This document shows positions 38,462 through 48,014 of a DNA stretch of 64,000 nt, in pieces. Made by a program: the position numbers and the translations under genes. The DNA lies in the NCBI RefSeq assembly GCF_001467695.1, contig NZ_LNYE01000029.1, forward strand, positions 386,759 to 450,758, given 5' to 3'. How positions within the stretch are numbered: position 1 is the stretch's first letter; each line of letters starts with the position of its first letter. The DNA comes from Legionella gratiana. GTDB taxonomy: Bacteria > Pseudomonadota > Gammaproteobacteria > Legionellales > Legionellaceae. The notes beneath the pieces were generated by a model. The model was not told the DNA's origin and did not search any database. It saw only the letters and a program-made list of their open reading frames with translations.

Positions 38462-38816
38462 ACAATTTATCCTCAACTCCCTTCGCTTGTCGTTTTCCGA
38501 CTTAATTATTAAATTAATGGATACACCCAATGAGCAAGTAAAATTCGAATTATATAACAAGAGCATAAAAAGAGATGAAGCATGGATGGCTATAGCATTG
38601 AGCCATCCTACCATGAGTAATAGGGAACTGATTGAAATAGGAATGTATTTACGCTTGGATTACTCGGATTTACTTGATCTCGCAATCATGTTGGGAGATA
38701 GCCCCAAAAATTTAGAACTATTAAAGATACTTTCCGAACAAGAACCCTATTCAAACACGCTCTTTGAAAATTACTCCTTAAGAATACAAAGATCAGCCCT
38801 AGCTGGACATATTTAG
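38391..38816 (+). CDS. Small orphan protein overlapping the end of damX
   Basis: I do not recognise this frame of up to 141 codons. It begins inside damX in another frame and extends 355 bases beyond it. The residues after damX have a normal soluble helical composition (MDTPNEQVKFELYNKSIKRD and onward). The start is unclear: GTG 38391, TTG 38454 or ATG 38517, none with a good ribosome site, so translation is probably coupled to damX. No signal peptide or membrane span is present. Confidence 0.55.
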   Translation: MSASYQQVWQSCILGLDQYPALDKQFILNSLRLSFSDLIIKLMDTPNEQVKFELYNKSIKRDEAWMAIALSHPTMSNRELIEIGMYLRLDYSDLLDLAIMLGDSPKNLELLKILSEQEPYSNTLFENYSLRIQRSALAGHI

Positions 38817-38874
38817 ACCCTTTGCTTTTGTGGAGGGTGATGTTCAATCGAAAACGAAGAGTTGGCTCGTAACT

Positions 38875-39726
38875 TCACTTCTTGCACAAGTTGCTTTTAG
38901 TTGGCAATGTTTGTGAAATTTGTTCTATACGTTCTTCAGCATCGGTATAAATTTTCTTGAAGATATCAAAAAAATTGTCCATAGATAGTTTTTCCAATGA
39001 ATATGCAGTAACACCTTGTGGGGTAGTCACGCTTTCCCGTAAGTGAGCAAATGAGCGACCGGATTTTTTTGCTAATTCTGCGGCACCAAATACGGATTCT
39101 AATGAAATTTTTTCTGCAAGTTCTTCAGGGATTCCTCTACTTATAGCCGCATTTTGCAATGCTTCTAAAAATAGAAAAATATAGGCCGGTGCGCAACCAA
39201 TAGGTGCTGTAAGCGTGTCTATCATGGATTCCTGATCTACCCAAAATGTATAACCCACATTATTAAAAAGCCTTTCAATTAATAACTTTTGTTCCGGTAT
39301 GGTAGATGAGTTAGCAAATAAAGCAGAGGTTCCTTTGCAAAATTCACTTGGCGTATTGGTCATTACTCGAGTAATGGCTAGATCTTTATCACCAAGCCAA
39401 CGAGCAATACTGTCGGTATTTATGACACCTACTAAAGAGATAATCATAGGTTGTTTATTCTGAATTTTTGGAGCAATTTCTTTACAAACCTCCTGCATAA
39501 ACTGTGGTTTCACTGCAAGAACAATAATCTCTGTATTTTGAACTGCTTGTACATTTGTTTTCGCAGACAAAACACCTAATTCCTTAGCCAGTTGTTCTGA
39601 TTTATTGGGATTACGATTACTAAGCGTAATCAAATTTGCTGGGTATCCACTTTTAATAAGTCCGCGTACAAACGCACCGCCTAAATGGCCTGTTCCTATA
39701 ATGGAAATTGATTCTTTTTTGGTCAT
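38875..39726 (-). CDS. proC: Pyrroline-5-carboxylate reductase
   Basis: ProC makes proline from pyrroline-5-carboxylate with NAD(P)H. The 283-residue protein has the N-terminal dinucleotide motif IIGTGHLGGAFVRGL (about 8-22), LAVKPQ near 72, ITRVMTNTPS near 118, and the C-terminal signature region (LRESVTTPQGVTAYSLE). It is convergent with the preceding small gene and monocistronic. Confidence 0.95.
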   Translation of the reverse strand: MTKKESISIIGTGHLGGAFVRGLIKSGYPANLITLSNRNPNKSEQLAKELGVLSAKTNVQAVQNTEIIVLAVKPQFMQEVCKEIAPKIQNKQPMIISLVGVINTDSIARWLGDKDLAITRVMTNTPSEFCKGTSALFANSSTIPEQKLLIERLFNNVGYTFWVDQESMIDTLTAPIGCAPAYIFLFLEALQNAAISRGIPEELAEKISLESVFGAAELAKKSGRSFAHLRESVTTPQGVTAYSLEKLSMDNFFDIFKKIYTDAEERIEQISQTLPTKSNLCKK

Positions 39727-39864
39727 ATTGGTTTATATTTTTATATTGTTTTTGAAAGATACAAGAGGAACCTATTGATGTCAATAAAAACTACTTTGGG
39801 TTTACGCTAGCATAAGTTCTAAAATTATGAAACTTAGTAATAATAAACCCAATTTGGTTAAGAA

Positions 39865-41316
39865 TTAGCTTATCCAATTATTTTGTCGAATTAGTTCTTT
39901 AGAGCTTTCAACGCCTGGTTGATCAAATGAATTGATGTCCCAGATAACACCTTGTACGAAAACTTTATGTTCATATAAAGAAATTAAAGCGCCTAGAGTC
40001 TTTGGTGAGCAATCGGTTAATGAAAGTAGATTTACTGGCATTTGACCAGGAATGTCACTATGAGGATTATCATTTGGATTTCCTCCTTTGGTGAGTACTT
40101 CTTTATGAGCATGGCATATTTTATTAATAACATCATCTTCATAGGCTTGAACATTAATCAAATCAGCTGCAACTCGATGAGTTCCTTGACACAAAAGTTG
40201 ATAATAACTATGTTGTGCTTGATTACCCAAGCCACCCCAGATAATAGGACCAGTTGCGTAATTAACTTTTCGTCCTTGTCGATTGGTGGATTTTCCATTA
40301 CTTTCCATATCGAGCTGCTGCAGATAAGGAACAAAATGTTGGAGATCTTGGGAGTAGGTCATAACCAATAAGTTATTCGTGTTTAAAAAATTAATATTCC
40401 ATATACCGAGCAATGCTAACAGCATAGGGAGATTATCCGCAAAATGTGCAGTTCGGAAATGAATATCCATCTGATGAGCACCAGAAATCATTTCAGAAAA
40501 ATGTTCGAAACCAATGGCAATACAGGAAATCAAATTAATGGCAGAGAAGAATGAATAACGTCCACCTACCCAATCCCATATAGGAAGAATTGTAGAAAAG
40601 CCCATTTCTTGTGCTCTGTTTACATTGGCAGTAACGGCGATAAAGTGTTTATCAAAAGGGTGTTGCAGGTTCATCCACTTTAATGCTTGTTGATAATGAG
40701 CCAAGGTTTCTGGAGTAGTTAATGATTTTGAGGAAACGATAAACAGTGTGGTTTCTGGATTGAGTTTTGCTGTAATACGCTTAAACGCGTAAGGATCAAG
40801 GTCAGAAATAAAATGAAATTGCAATTGATTCGTTACTAAATCACTTAGCGAATGGATGCAAAAGAACGGACCAAGCATTGAACCGCCTATACCGATGTTA
40901 ATGATATCAGTAATCGGTTTTCCAGAATAACCAAGCCATTCTTTGTTTCTGATTTTAGTTGAAATTTCGTGCATTTGTTTGCGAACACCAATGACTTCGG
41001 GAACGATATTCTGTTGATTAACCCATATCGCTTCACCATCTGGAACACGAAGTGCTGTATGTAAAGCAGGTCTATTTTCTGTATTGTTTACCGGTTTTCC
41101 ACACATTAACGCATCTATGTATTCAGATAAGTGGCATTCATTGGCAAGGTCAAGAAGAGCATCCATAATCATTGGGTTTACTTGTTGTCCGCTGTAATCT
41201 AGAGCGACATTTGCAGCAGATTTAGAGCAATTTTTTATTTCAACATTGCCTACATCATCTTTTTTTGCAAGTTTTTCGAGTCTTTTCCAAGCATTTTTTT
41301 GTGTAAGTTGTTCCAT
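39865..41316 (-). CDS. pgi: Glucose-6-phosphate isomerase
   Basis: Pgi interconverts glucose-6-phosphate and fructose-6-phosphate. Conserved segments include IGIGGSMLGPFF near 139, SKSLTTPETL, WVGGRYSFFSAINL, and GKSTNRQGRKV with the following GGLGNQAQHSYYQL. At 483 residues it is shorter than E. coli Pgi (549), lacking some of the C-terminal tail but with the catalytic core intact. It is followed by galU after an 86-base gap in the opposite reading sense of transcription order (galU is upstream on the minus strand), so galU-pgi may be cotranscribed. Confidence 0.95.
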   Translation of the reverse strand: MEQLTQKNAWKRLEKLAKKDDVGNVEIKNCSKSAANVALDYSGQQVNPMIMDALLDLANECHLSEYIDALMCGKPVNNTENRPALHTALRVPDGEAIWVNQQNIVPEVIGVRKQMHEISTKIRNKEWLGYSGKPITDIINIGIGGSMLGPFFCIHSLSDLVTNQLQFHFISDLDPYAFKRITAKLNPETTLFIVSSKSLTTPETLAHYQQALKWMNLQHPFDKHFIAVTANVNRAQEMGFSTILPIWDWVGGRYSFFSAINLISCIAIGFEHFSEMISGAHQMDIHFRTAHFADNLPMLLALLGIWNINFLNTNNLLVMTYSQDLQHFVPYLQQLDMESNGKSTNRQGRKVNYATGPIIWGGLGNQAQHSYYQLLCQGTHRVAADLINVQAYEDDVINKICHAHKEVLTKGGNPNDNPHSDIPGQMPVNLLSLTDCSPKTLGALISLYEHKVFVQGVIWDINSFDQPGVESSKELIRQNNWIS

Positions 41317-41338
41317 AACGTTCCTACTTAAACTTAGT

Positions 41339-41384
41339 TAATGTGAGTCGATATAAAAAATAAAGTGATTTTTATATCGAACTG
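41339..41384 (+). repeat. Family 1 partial copy D (left hairpin only)
   Basis: TAATGTGAGTCGATATAAAA and its partner TTTTTATATCGAACTG match the left-end hairpin of copies A and B but the centre and right hairpin are missing. It lies between galU and pgi and could serve as an mRNA hairpin between them. Confidence 0.7.
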
Positions 41385-41402
41385 ATTTTATTTAGAACTG
41401 GA

Positions 41403-42278
41403 TTATTGTGCTTTAAGCCATTTGGAAAAACTCTCACCCTCTATTGGGTGTGTTTTTCCTAAGTCTACGTTTGCTTTGAGAAATCCCAGTACGCTGCCGC
41501 AATCATAGCGCTTTCCCTCATATGGATATGCCAAAACCGTTTCTTTTTGGAGCAGACTGCTAATTGCATCAGTAAGTTGAATTTCTTTATGCTCTTTATT
41601 AGGCAAGGCTCTGATCTGATCAAAAATACCAGGTGTAAGAACGTAACGTCCAACAATAGCTGTATTAGAGGAAACTTGATGTGGTTTAGGTTTTTCTACC
41701 AGATGATGTATATTTAAAATGTCATTGTTCCATGGAACTCCTTGAATAATTCCATAACACTCCGTTAATTCATTGGGTACATTTTCTACTGCTATAATAC
41801 TATGGCCATATGTTTCATATAATTGGATTAATTGTTTGATAACAGGTATCTGTCCAGTCATTAAATCATCGGCTAGAATTATTGCAAATGCTTCATTACC
41901 TACAATTTTTTCGGCACATAAAATGGCATGTCCTAGGCCAAGAGGTTTTGCTTGGCGAACATAAAAACACTCCATATCGGGAGGTGTAACGGATTGAACT
42001 ATAGATAAGAGTTCATTTTTATCATGATTCCTTAGTTCATTTTCCAGTTGATAGGCGAGATCAAAATGATCTTCGATTGCTGTTTTGTTATGGCAAGTAA
42101 CAAAAATCATTTCGCGTATGCCAGCAGCATAGGCTTCTTCAACCGCATATTGAATTAAGGGTTTATTTACTACAGTGAGCATTTCTTTAGGTGCTGCTTT
42201 TGTTGCAGGTAAAAATCGTGTACCTAAACCAGCCACAGGAAATACTGCTTTTTTTATAGAAGAACATGTTGAATCCAT
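41403..42278 (-). CDS. galU: UTP-glucose-1-phosphate uridylyltransferase
   Basis: GalU makes UDP-glucose. The 291-residue nucleotidyltransferase has the PVAGLGTRFLPATKAAPKEM start (14-33), the LADDLM metal site near 133, GIRE near 51 and EKP near 189. Length is typical. It is divergent from truD with about 110 bases between starts. Confidence 0.95.
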   Translation of the reverse strand: MDSTCSSIKKAVFPVAGLGTRFLPATKAAPKEMLTVVNKPLIQYAVEEAYAAGIREMIFVTCHNKTAIEDHFDLAYQLENELRNHDKNELLSIVQSVTPPDMECFYVRQAKPLGLGHAILCAEKIVGNEAFAIILADDLMTGQIPVIKQLIQLYETYGHSIIAVENVPNELTECYGIIQGVPWNNDILNIHHLVEKPKPHQVSSNTAIVGRYVLTPGIFDQIRALPNKEHKEIQLTDAISSLLQKETVLAYPYEGKRYDCGSVLGFLKANVDLGKTHPIEGESFSKWLKAQ

Positions 42279-42390
42279 TGTTAATTCATCCGTTTAATAA
42301 CAATTGTTTAAGTATGCACGGAAAATCATTTGATTTATATATTTTTTGCAAGACAATTAACACAATAGTTTTTCATAAGGTTGTTTTAGA

Positions 42391-43407
42391 ATGTATTCAT
42401 TGGATTGGCCACGAGTTTATGGTTTACCGAAGTCCACAGCAGTTTTTAAAAATACGCCAGAAGATTTTCAGGTAAATGAATTTTTTGATAGCTCATTTAC
42501 TGGGCAGGGAGAACACATTCTCCTTAAAATTGAAAAAAGAGGGTTAACCACAGAGGAAGTTGTTAAATCATTGGCAAAATTACTGCGTAAACCAATAAAG
42601 TCGATTGGGTATGCTGGCTTAAAAGACAGGCAGGCACTGACGACACAATGGTTAAGTATTCATGCTCCGGGTGAAATTATTCCGGAGATGGAACAATATG
42701 CTGCCCCAGGTTGGCGAGTTTTGGAATGTACTCGTCACCATAAAAAATTAAGACCAGGATTTTTAACCGGCAATCAATTTATTATACGTTTGCGTGAAGT
42801 GTCGCATCTAGGGGATTTGCAGCAACGTATTGAGCAAATCCAAGAGTTTGGTGTTCCAAATTATTTTGGTGAACAACGATTTGGTCGTGAAGCAGGAAAT
42901 TTGTTTAAGGCAGAAGAGATGTTGGTACTCGGTCGTAAAGTTAAGGATCGATTTTTAAATGGCATATATAGTTCTGCTGCACGCTCATGGATTTTTAATT
43001 TAATTTTATCGCAACGTGTTGTAGAACGTTGCTGGAATACACCTCTTTCTGGTGATGTGATGCAACTTAGTGGTTCTAACAGTATTTTTGTTATTGATGA
43101 GGTGAATGAGGAGGTATTACAACGAATTAAAGATAAAGATATTTCTCCTGCGAGTCCTTTACCTGGAAGAAGCAAACATAAGGTAAAAGATAATGCCTTG
43201 GCATTAATCCATAAAATTTATGCCAGTTGGCAACCATGGTTGAATGGCTTGGAGCTCTTTGGCTTGGAGGAGGCTTGGCGGGCGAATATTCTGCATGTGG
43301 AACAATTTAAATATACAATTCAGAATAATCGCGTTGAGTTGTCTTTTATTCTCCCTGCTGGTTCTTATGCGACAGCAGTATTGCGCGAGTTAAGTGATTA
43401 TAAGTAA
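42391..43407 (+). CDS. truD: tRNA pseudouridine-13 synthase
   Basis: TruD isomerises U13 in tRNA-Glu. The catalytic aspartate lies in [15 protein letters not shown] (about residues 70-84), and the family segments [26 protein letters not shown] and [15 protein letters not shown] are present. The 338-residue length is normal. In many gammaproteobacteria truD sits with ispF and surE; here it stands alone, facing recQ across a repeat element. Confidence 0.95.
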   Translation: MYSLDWPRVYGLPKSTAVFKNTPEDFQVNEFFDSSFTGQGEHILLKIEKRGLTTEEVVKSLAKLLRKPIKSIGYAGLKDRQALTTQWLSIHAPGEIIPEMEQYAAPGWRVLECTRHHKKLRPGFLTGNQFIIRLREVSHLGDLQQRIEQIQEFGVPNYFGEQRFGREAGNLFKAEEMLVLGRKVKDRFLNGIYSSAARSWIFNLILSQRVVERCWNTPLSGDVMQLSGSNSIFVIDEVNEEVLQRIKDKDISPASPLPGRSKHKVKDNALALIHKIYASWQPWLNGLELFGLEEAWRANILHVEQFKYTIQNNRVELSFILPAGSYATAVLRELSDYK

Positions 43408-43413
43408 AGTGCT

Positions 43414-43548
43414 TCTGTTGACAATTCTACTATCCTGGCCAAAATGATATGATTTTATGCGCTCCGATACTCACATGCTTCGTGTATGCTGCGTTTCGGT
43501 ACTCTAGAATCACGCCATTTTGGCTCAGCCTAGCGAATTGTCAACAGA
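43414..43548. repeat. Family 3 inverted-repeat element between truD and recQ
   Basis: A 135-base element with perfect 13-base terminal inverted repeats TCTGTTGACAATT and AATTGTCAACAGA. Inside, GGCCAAAATG pairs with CATTTTGGCTC, and a central hairpin surrounds CTTCGTGTATG. It matches the element at 56449-56575, and its ends match those at 51492-51648. It lies between convergent genes and encodes nothing. Confidence 0.85.
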
Positions 43549-43550
43549 CT

Positions 43551-45371
43551 CTATTCGGTGTATTCATTTAATGTCTTGAGGAACTGGCTTCCATAACGAT
43601 CTAATTTATGTTGTCCAACCCCAGGTACAGTGAGTAATTGCTCTTTATTTTGAGGTTTTATTTCAGTCATTGCATGTAGGGTTGCATCACTAAAGATCAT
43701 AAAGGGTGGTTTGTTTTCTTCTTCAGCAAGTTTACGTCGTAAAGCACGCAGTATTTCAAATAAAGGACTATTTGTGGGTTGAATAGAGCGTCGTTCTTTG
43801 GCTTTCTTTTTATCATGTTTAGGCTCATTATTAGGCAGAGTCAAAAATACTTTTTCCTCTCCTTTAAGTAACGGAATAGCCTTAGGTGTTAATTTCAGCA
43901 CATTAAAATGATTTATGTCTTGCATGCAATATTCTTTATGAATAAGTTGCCAAGCAAGTTGTTTCCAATAATAGACAGATTTGTCTTTGCCAATGCTGAA
44001 GGTGCTCAGTTGTTCATGGCCGTATTGCTTTATTTTATCGGACGTGCTACCCCGTAATACATCTATGGTGTGCGTTAAACCATAATTTTGTTGTAGTCTA
44101 TAAATGCATGATAAAAATTTTTGCGCATCTTCAGTCGCGTCAGCGGTTATAGGTGGATTATCACATACATCACAATATTCGCATTTTGCCTCAGAGGATT
44201 CATCAAAATAACGTAACAAAATTTGACGACGACAATGTGATGCTTCGGCAAAAGCGAGCATATGATTGAGTTTATTGGTTTCGACGTATCGTTGCTCATC
44301 AACAGGGTTGGTTACAATCCATGAGCGGAGTCGGGCACTGTCTGCTGCATCATAAAGCAAAAGTGCCTGGGCGGGTAATCCATCACGTCCAGCACGGCCA
44401 GTTTCTTGATAATAAGCTTCGATATTTTTAGGTAAATCATAATGTACTACAAATCGGACATTAGGTTTATCAATACCCATTCCAAAAGCGATTGTGGCAA
44501 CTACAATATCGATGCGATCATATCTAAATAAAGTTTGCACCTCTTTGCGTTCCTCATAAGAAAGTCCTGCGTGATAAGCGCGTGCTTTGAAATCCATTGT
44601 TTGTAATTTTTCGACTAGATTTTCTACACCATTACGTGTCCCGCAATAAATAATCCCTGATTGTTGCTCTACTGAATGTAAAAACTGATTTAATTGTTTT
44701 AATGCTTGAGTTTTGGGGATTACTTTATAGTGAATGTTAGGACGGTTAAATGAAGCAATGTATTTTTTGGGTGCATAGTTGAGTTTGACTACAATGTCTT
44801 GGCGTGTTTGTCTATCAGCAGTTGCAGTTAAAGCAATAATAGGAATATTAGGAAATTGAGTTTTTAAAACACCTAAGGCTGCATATTCAGGACGAAAATC
44901 ATGACCCCATTGGGAGATACAATGTGCTTCGTCTATTGCAAATAAAGCGATATGGCACTCTTTTAGTCGCTCTAGGAACGCTATATTAATAAGGCGCTCT
45001 GGGGCAACATACAGTAAGTCCAATTCACTATGATGTAACTGCATTAATACATTTTTTGCTTCTTTACTGGTTAAAGAAGAATTATAGTACGCTGCGCGGA
45101 TTCCTTGTAACCGCAGCGCCGTTACTTGATCTTCCATTAATGCAATTAATGGAGAAACAACAATGCCAACCCCTGGCCTTATCAGGGCAGGTATTTGATA
45201 GCACAGAGATTTCCCTCCCCCAGTAGGCATTAAAACAAGAACATCATTACCAGCAATGACATCATTGATGATATCCTCCTGAGGTGTTCGAAAGGAGTTA
45301 AAACCAAAATACTCTTTGAGTACTGAAAGAGTATTTTGGTTGCGCGTGATGGGGGCTACAAGAGTTTCCAT
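43551..45371 (-). CDS. recQ: ATP-dependent DNA helicase RecQ
   Basis: RecQ is a 3'-5' helicase in recombination repair. Present are motif I (LMPTGGGKSLCYQ), DEAH box (AIDEAHCISQWGHDFRP), motif VI (QETGRAGRDG), the zinc cysteines (CRRQILLRYF...CEYCDVC), the RQC winged helix, and a C-terminal HRDC domain. The frame extends to TTG 45407 but ATG 45371 gives a normal 606-residue product with the usual lead-in, so it is preferred. It is followed by an upstream mpg gene on the same strand. Confidence 0.95.
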   Translation of the reverse strand: METLVAPITRNQNTLSVLKEYFGFNSFRTPQEDIINDVIAGNDVLVLMPTGGGKSLCYQIPALIRPGVGIVVSPLIALMEDQVTALRLQGIRAAYYNSSLTSKEAKNVLMQLHHSELDLLYVAPERLINIAFLERLKECHIALFAIDEAHCISQWGHDFRPEYAALGVLKTQFPNIPIIALTATADRQTRQDIVVKLNYAPKKYIASFNRPNIHYKVIPKTQALKQLNQFLHSVEQQSGIIYCGTRNGVENLVEKLQTMDFKARAYHAGLSYEERKEVQTLFRYDRIDIVVATIAFGMGIDKPNVRFVVHYDLPKNIEAYYQETGRAGRDGLPAQALLLYDAADSARLRSWIVTNPVDEQRYVETNKLNHMLAFAEASHCRRQILLRYFDESSEAKCEYCDVCDNPPITADATEDAQKFLSCIYRLQQNYGLTHTIDVLRGSTSDKIKQYGHEQLSTFSIGKDKSVYYWKQLAWQLIHKEYCMQDINHFNVLKLTPKAIPLLKGEEKVFLTLPNNEPKHDKKKAKERRSIQPTNSPLFEILRALRRKLAEEENKPPFMIFSDATLHAMTEIKPQNKEQLLTVPGVGQHKLDRYGSQFLKTLNEYTE

Positions 45372-45440
45372 GTGCTTAATTCTTATTTTTCTTCTTACAA
45401 GCGCCAAAGAATTGTAATGATTACTTTGCGCAGTATATCA

Positions 45441-45995
45441 TCATGGTTTGGAAATAAAAGTATTCTCTTTTATATAAAAACGAAGTAATTTTTCTGCCCA
45501 ATCTTTAGCATAATGAACACCAATTCTTGGTTTTTCAACAATAGTGAACATTTGGTGCTCTTCCAATTCAGCAATATAAAAAGTATCGCTAGTGAGATCA
45601 TGTTGATTCAGTTGTTTATCGATATGCATGGCTTTAGATAATAATCCTGGGCCTTGTGTTTTTCCTTGAATATTTTTAATGGGTTCAAGAGCGCGTAACA
45701 ATATTGCTGAGCCCGTGCCTTCAGTTTCTGTGACTATATTAGTGCAATAATACATTCCATATATTAAATAAATGTAGGCATAACCTGCAGGTCCAAACAT
45801 CACTTTTGTTCTTGAGGTAAGGCCCTTGGATGAATGGGATGCTAGATCATGTTGTCCTAAATAAGCCTCGACTTCGACAATTTTTCCTATATATTCTATT
45901 CCTTCTCGATCATGGATAAGGTATTTGCCTAGAAGATCTTTGGCTACAGTAATTGTATTGCGCTCATAAAATGATCTGGGTAATTTTCGGAACAT
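45441..45995 (-). CDS. 3-methyladenine DNA glycosylase (AAG/MPG family)
   Basis: The 184-residue protein matches the AAG/MPG fold: LPRSFYERNTITVAKDLLGK at the start, the catalytic glutamate in IVEVEAYLG, SHSSKGLTSRTKVMFG, and the tyrosine-rich YAYIYLIYGMYYCTN with LLRALEP. The frame extends to 46091, but that region overlaps the divergent acyl-CoA dehydrogenase gene and is not family-like; ATG 45995 fits the known N-terminus. It removes alkylated purines. It lies 69 bases upstream of recQ on the minus strand. Confidence 0.92.
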   Translation of the reverse strand: MFRKLPRSFYERNTITVAKDLLGKYLIHDREGIEYIGKIVEVEAYLGQHDLASHSSKGLTSRTKVMFGPAGYAYIYLIYGMYYCTNIVTETEGTGSAILLRALEPIKNIQGKTQGPGLLSKAMHIDKQLNQHDLTSDTFYIAELEEHQMFTIVEKPRIGVHYAKDWAEKLLRFYIKENTFISKP

Positions 45996-46064
45996 ATATC
46001 TTTCATGGATGATAAAAATTCGCAATAATAGTACATTTGAAACCACTTTTCTAAGGATAGTTTT

Positions 46065-47219
46065 ATGGATTTTGCATTCACAGCCGAACATTCGGCTTTT
46101 CGAGAAATGGCGGCTGATTTTGCTCGTGAAAAATTAGCTCCTATGGCAGACAATTGGGATGAGCATGATTATTTTCCCATCGAGGTTTTGCGTGAAGCAG
46201 CTGCATTAGGAATGGCGGGAATGATGGCGCGAGAGGATATTGGTGGGGCGCAATTGACACGTTTGGATTCTGCATTGTTGTTTGAGCAATTAGCGACAGG
46301 CTGTATTAGTACCAGTGCTTATCTTTCGATTCACAATATGGTCACCTCTCTCGTGGATCGATATGCCCATCCTGACTTACGAACCCAATGGGGATCTAAA
46401 TTAACATCAATGGAAGTATTAGCGAGTTATTGCTTAACTGAACCTGAATCAGGATCTGATGCTGCTTCTTTGAAAACCAAAGCCATAAAAGATGGAGATT
46501 ATTACGTTCTTAATGGCTCAAAAGCATTTATTTCAGGTGGCTCGGTGAGTGATGTTTATTTATGTATGGTTCGTACTGGTGATGAATCCCATCACGGAAT
46601 AAGTTGTTTATTAATTGAAAAAGATACCCCGGGTTTAAGTTTTGGTAAATTAGAAAAGAAAATGGGCTGGCGCAGTCAGCCTACATGTATTGTCTATTTT
46701 GAAAATTGTCGTGTTCCAATTACAAATCGGGTCGGTAATGAGGGTATGGGATTCAAAATTGCATTAAATGCGTTAAATGGAGGTCGGATTAATATTGCTT
46801 CCTGCTCCTTAGGAGGTGCTCTAGCTTGCTTGCGATTGACTCAGGCATACATGCATGAGCGTAAACAATTTGGAAAGCCACTTTCAGAAATGCAAGCATT
46901 ACGCTTTTATTTTGCAGATATGCTCACTGATTATGAAGCAGCACGTTTAATGGTTTATCGGGCGGCAAATGCTATGGACAAAAATGATCCCAATGTTCCA
47001 ATGTATTGCGCTATGGCTAAGCGGTTTGCTACGGATGTTGCGTTTCGTATTAGTGATAAAGCAATGCAAATGCACGGTGGCTATGGTTATTTGCGCGATT
47101 ATCAAATTGAGCGAATCTTTAGGGATTTAAGAGTTCATCAAATTCTTGAGGGTACTAATGAAATTATGCGGGAAATTGTAGCTAAATCAACTTTAGATGA
47201 GGAGCACTTTTTGTGCTAA
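46065..47219 (+). CDS. Acyl-CoA dehydrogenase, probably isobutyryl-CoA dehydrogenase
   Basis: The 384-residue flavoprotein has the acyl-CoA dehydrogenase signatures (AYCLTEPESGSDAAS-type sequence near 126-140 and QMHGGYGYLRDYQIERIFRD near the C-terminus) and the late EGTNEIMRE. The two following genes encode an enoyl-CoA hydratase and 3-hydroxyisobutyryl-CoA hydrolase, which is the order of steps for valine breakdown, so isobutyryl-CoA is the likeliest substrate. Other short-chain acyl-CoAs remain possible. Electrons would pass to the ETF encoded at 21.4-23.1 kb. Confidence 0.9.
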   Translation: MDFAFTAEHSAFREMAADFAREKLAPMADNWDEHDYFPIEVLREAAALGMAGMMAREDIGGAQLTRLDSALLFEQLATGCISTSAYLSIHNMVTSLVDRYAHPDLRTQWGSKLTSMEVLASYCLTEPESGSDAASLKTKAIKDGDYYVLNGSKAFISGGSVSDVYLCMVRTGDESHHGISCLLIEKDTPGLSFGKLEKKMGWRSQPTCIVYFENCRVPITNRVGNEGMGFKIALNALNGGRINIASCSLGGALACLRLTQAYMHERKQFGKPLSEMQALRFYFADMLTDYEAARLMVYRAANAMDKNDPNVPMYCAMAKRFATDVAFRISDKAMQMHGGYGYLRDYQIERIFRDLRVHQILEGTNEIMREIVAKSTLDEEHFLC

Positions 47220-47237
47220 TAAGACAGGAGTAAATTG

Positions 47238-48014
47238 ATGAATTTAATAGAACGAGAATTAGATAATCAGGGAATTTTAATTTTAACTTTAAATAGACCT
47301 GAAAAATTGAATGCTTTAAGTAGCGAAGTATTAGATGCCTTAGCTGAGTCCTTTAGTTATGCTCGAACAAATTCAAAGGTTAAAGCATTAATGATTACTG
47401 GTAATGGAAAAGCTTTTTGTGCTGGCGCTGACATTAATCGACTTGCTGAATGTACTGCTCAAACTGGATATGAGTTTGCGTGTCGAGGGCAAGAGGTATT
47501 TAGACTTTTGGAAACTTTAGGGAAACCTTCATTAGCAGCAATAAATGGGTTTGCATTTGGCGGTGGATGCGAGTTAGCTATTTCCGCAACATTGAGAATC
47601 GCTTCAATAAAGGCACAATTCGGTCAACCTGAAGTAAAACTTGGAGTTATTCCAGGTTATGGCGGTACACAGCGTTTAGCGCGCTTAATTGGCAAAGGAC
47701 GTGCCTTAGACTTATGTTTAACAGGTCGATTTATTAATGCAGAAACTGCATTACAGTGGGGCTTGGTTAACGAAGTTGTTGAGCCTGAGGCTTTGTTAGA
47801 AAAGGGAAAAAATATATTACATGGAATTTTAAGTATGGCACCACTAGCGATAACAAGTGTGATGGAAGTGATTGATCATGGTTATGATTTGGCTTTGGCC
47901 GATGCATTGCATTTAGAAGCAATCCATTTTGCAAAAGTCTGTGCTTCTCAGGATAAGCAAGAAGGAGTAACTGCATTTTTGGATAAACGAGTAGCGAAGT
48001 TTGAAGGAAAATGA
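47238..48014 (+). CDS. Enoyl-CoA hydratase
   Basis: A crotonase-fold protein of 258 residues with the oxyanion-hole motifs NGKAFCAGADIN (about 54-65) and INGFAFGGGCELA (about 97-109), and both catalytic-glutamate positions in the region QPEVKLGVIPGYGGTQRL. In the valine pathway it would hydrate methacrylyl-CoA. ATG 47238 follows CAGGAG at 47225-47230; the in-frame TTG before it is not needed. Its end overlaps the next gene by four bases. Confidence 0.92.
   Translation: MNLIERELDNQGILILTLNRPEKLNALSSEVLDALAESFSYARTNSKVKALMITGNGKAFCAGADINRLAECTAQTGYEFACRGQEVFRLLETLGKPSLAAINGFAFGGGCELAISATLRIASIKAQFGQPEVKLGVIPGYGGTQRLARLIGKGRALDLCLTGRFINAETALQWGLVNEVVEPEALLEKGKNILHGILSMAPLAITSVMEVIDHGYDLALADALHLEAIHFAKVCASQDKQEGVTAFLDKRVAKFEGK

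Noticed and set aside
42266..42475. 69-codon plus-strand frame before truD
   Set aside because: It covers the galU/truD divergent promoter region and overlaps truD in another frame; no ribosome site.
45996..46091. 32-codon N-terminal extension of the DNA glycosylase
   Set aside because: It overlaps the divergent acyl-CoA dehydrogenase gene and does not match the family; the start at 45995 fits.
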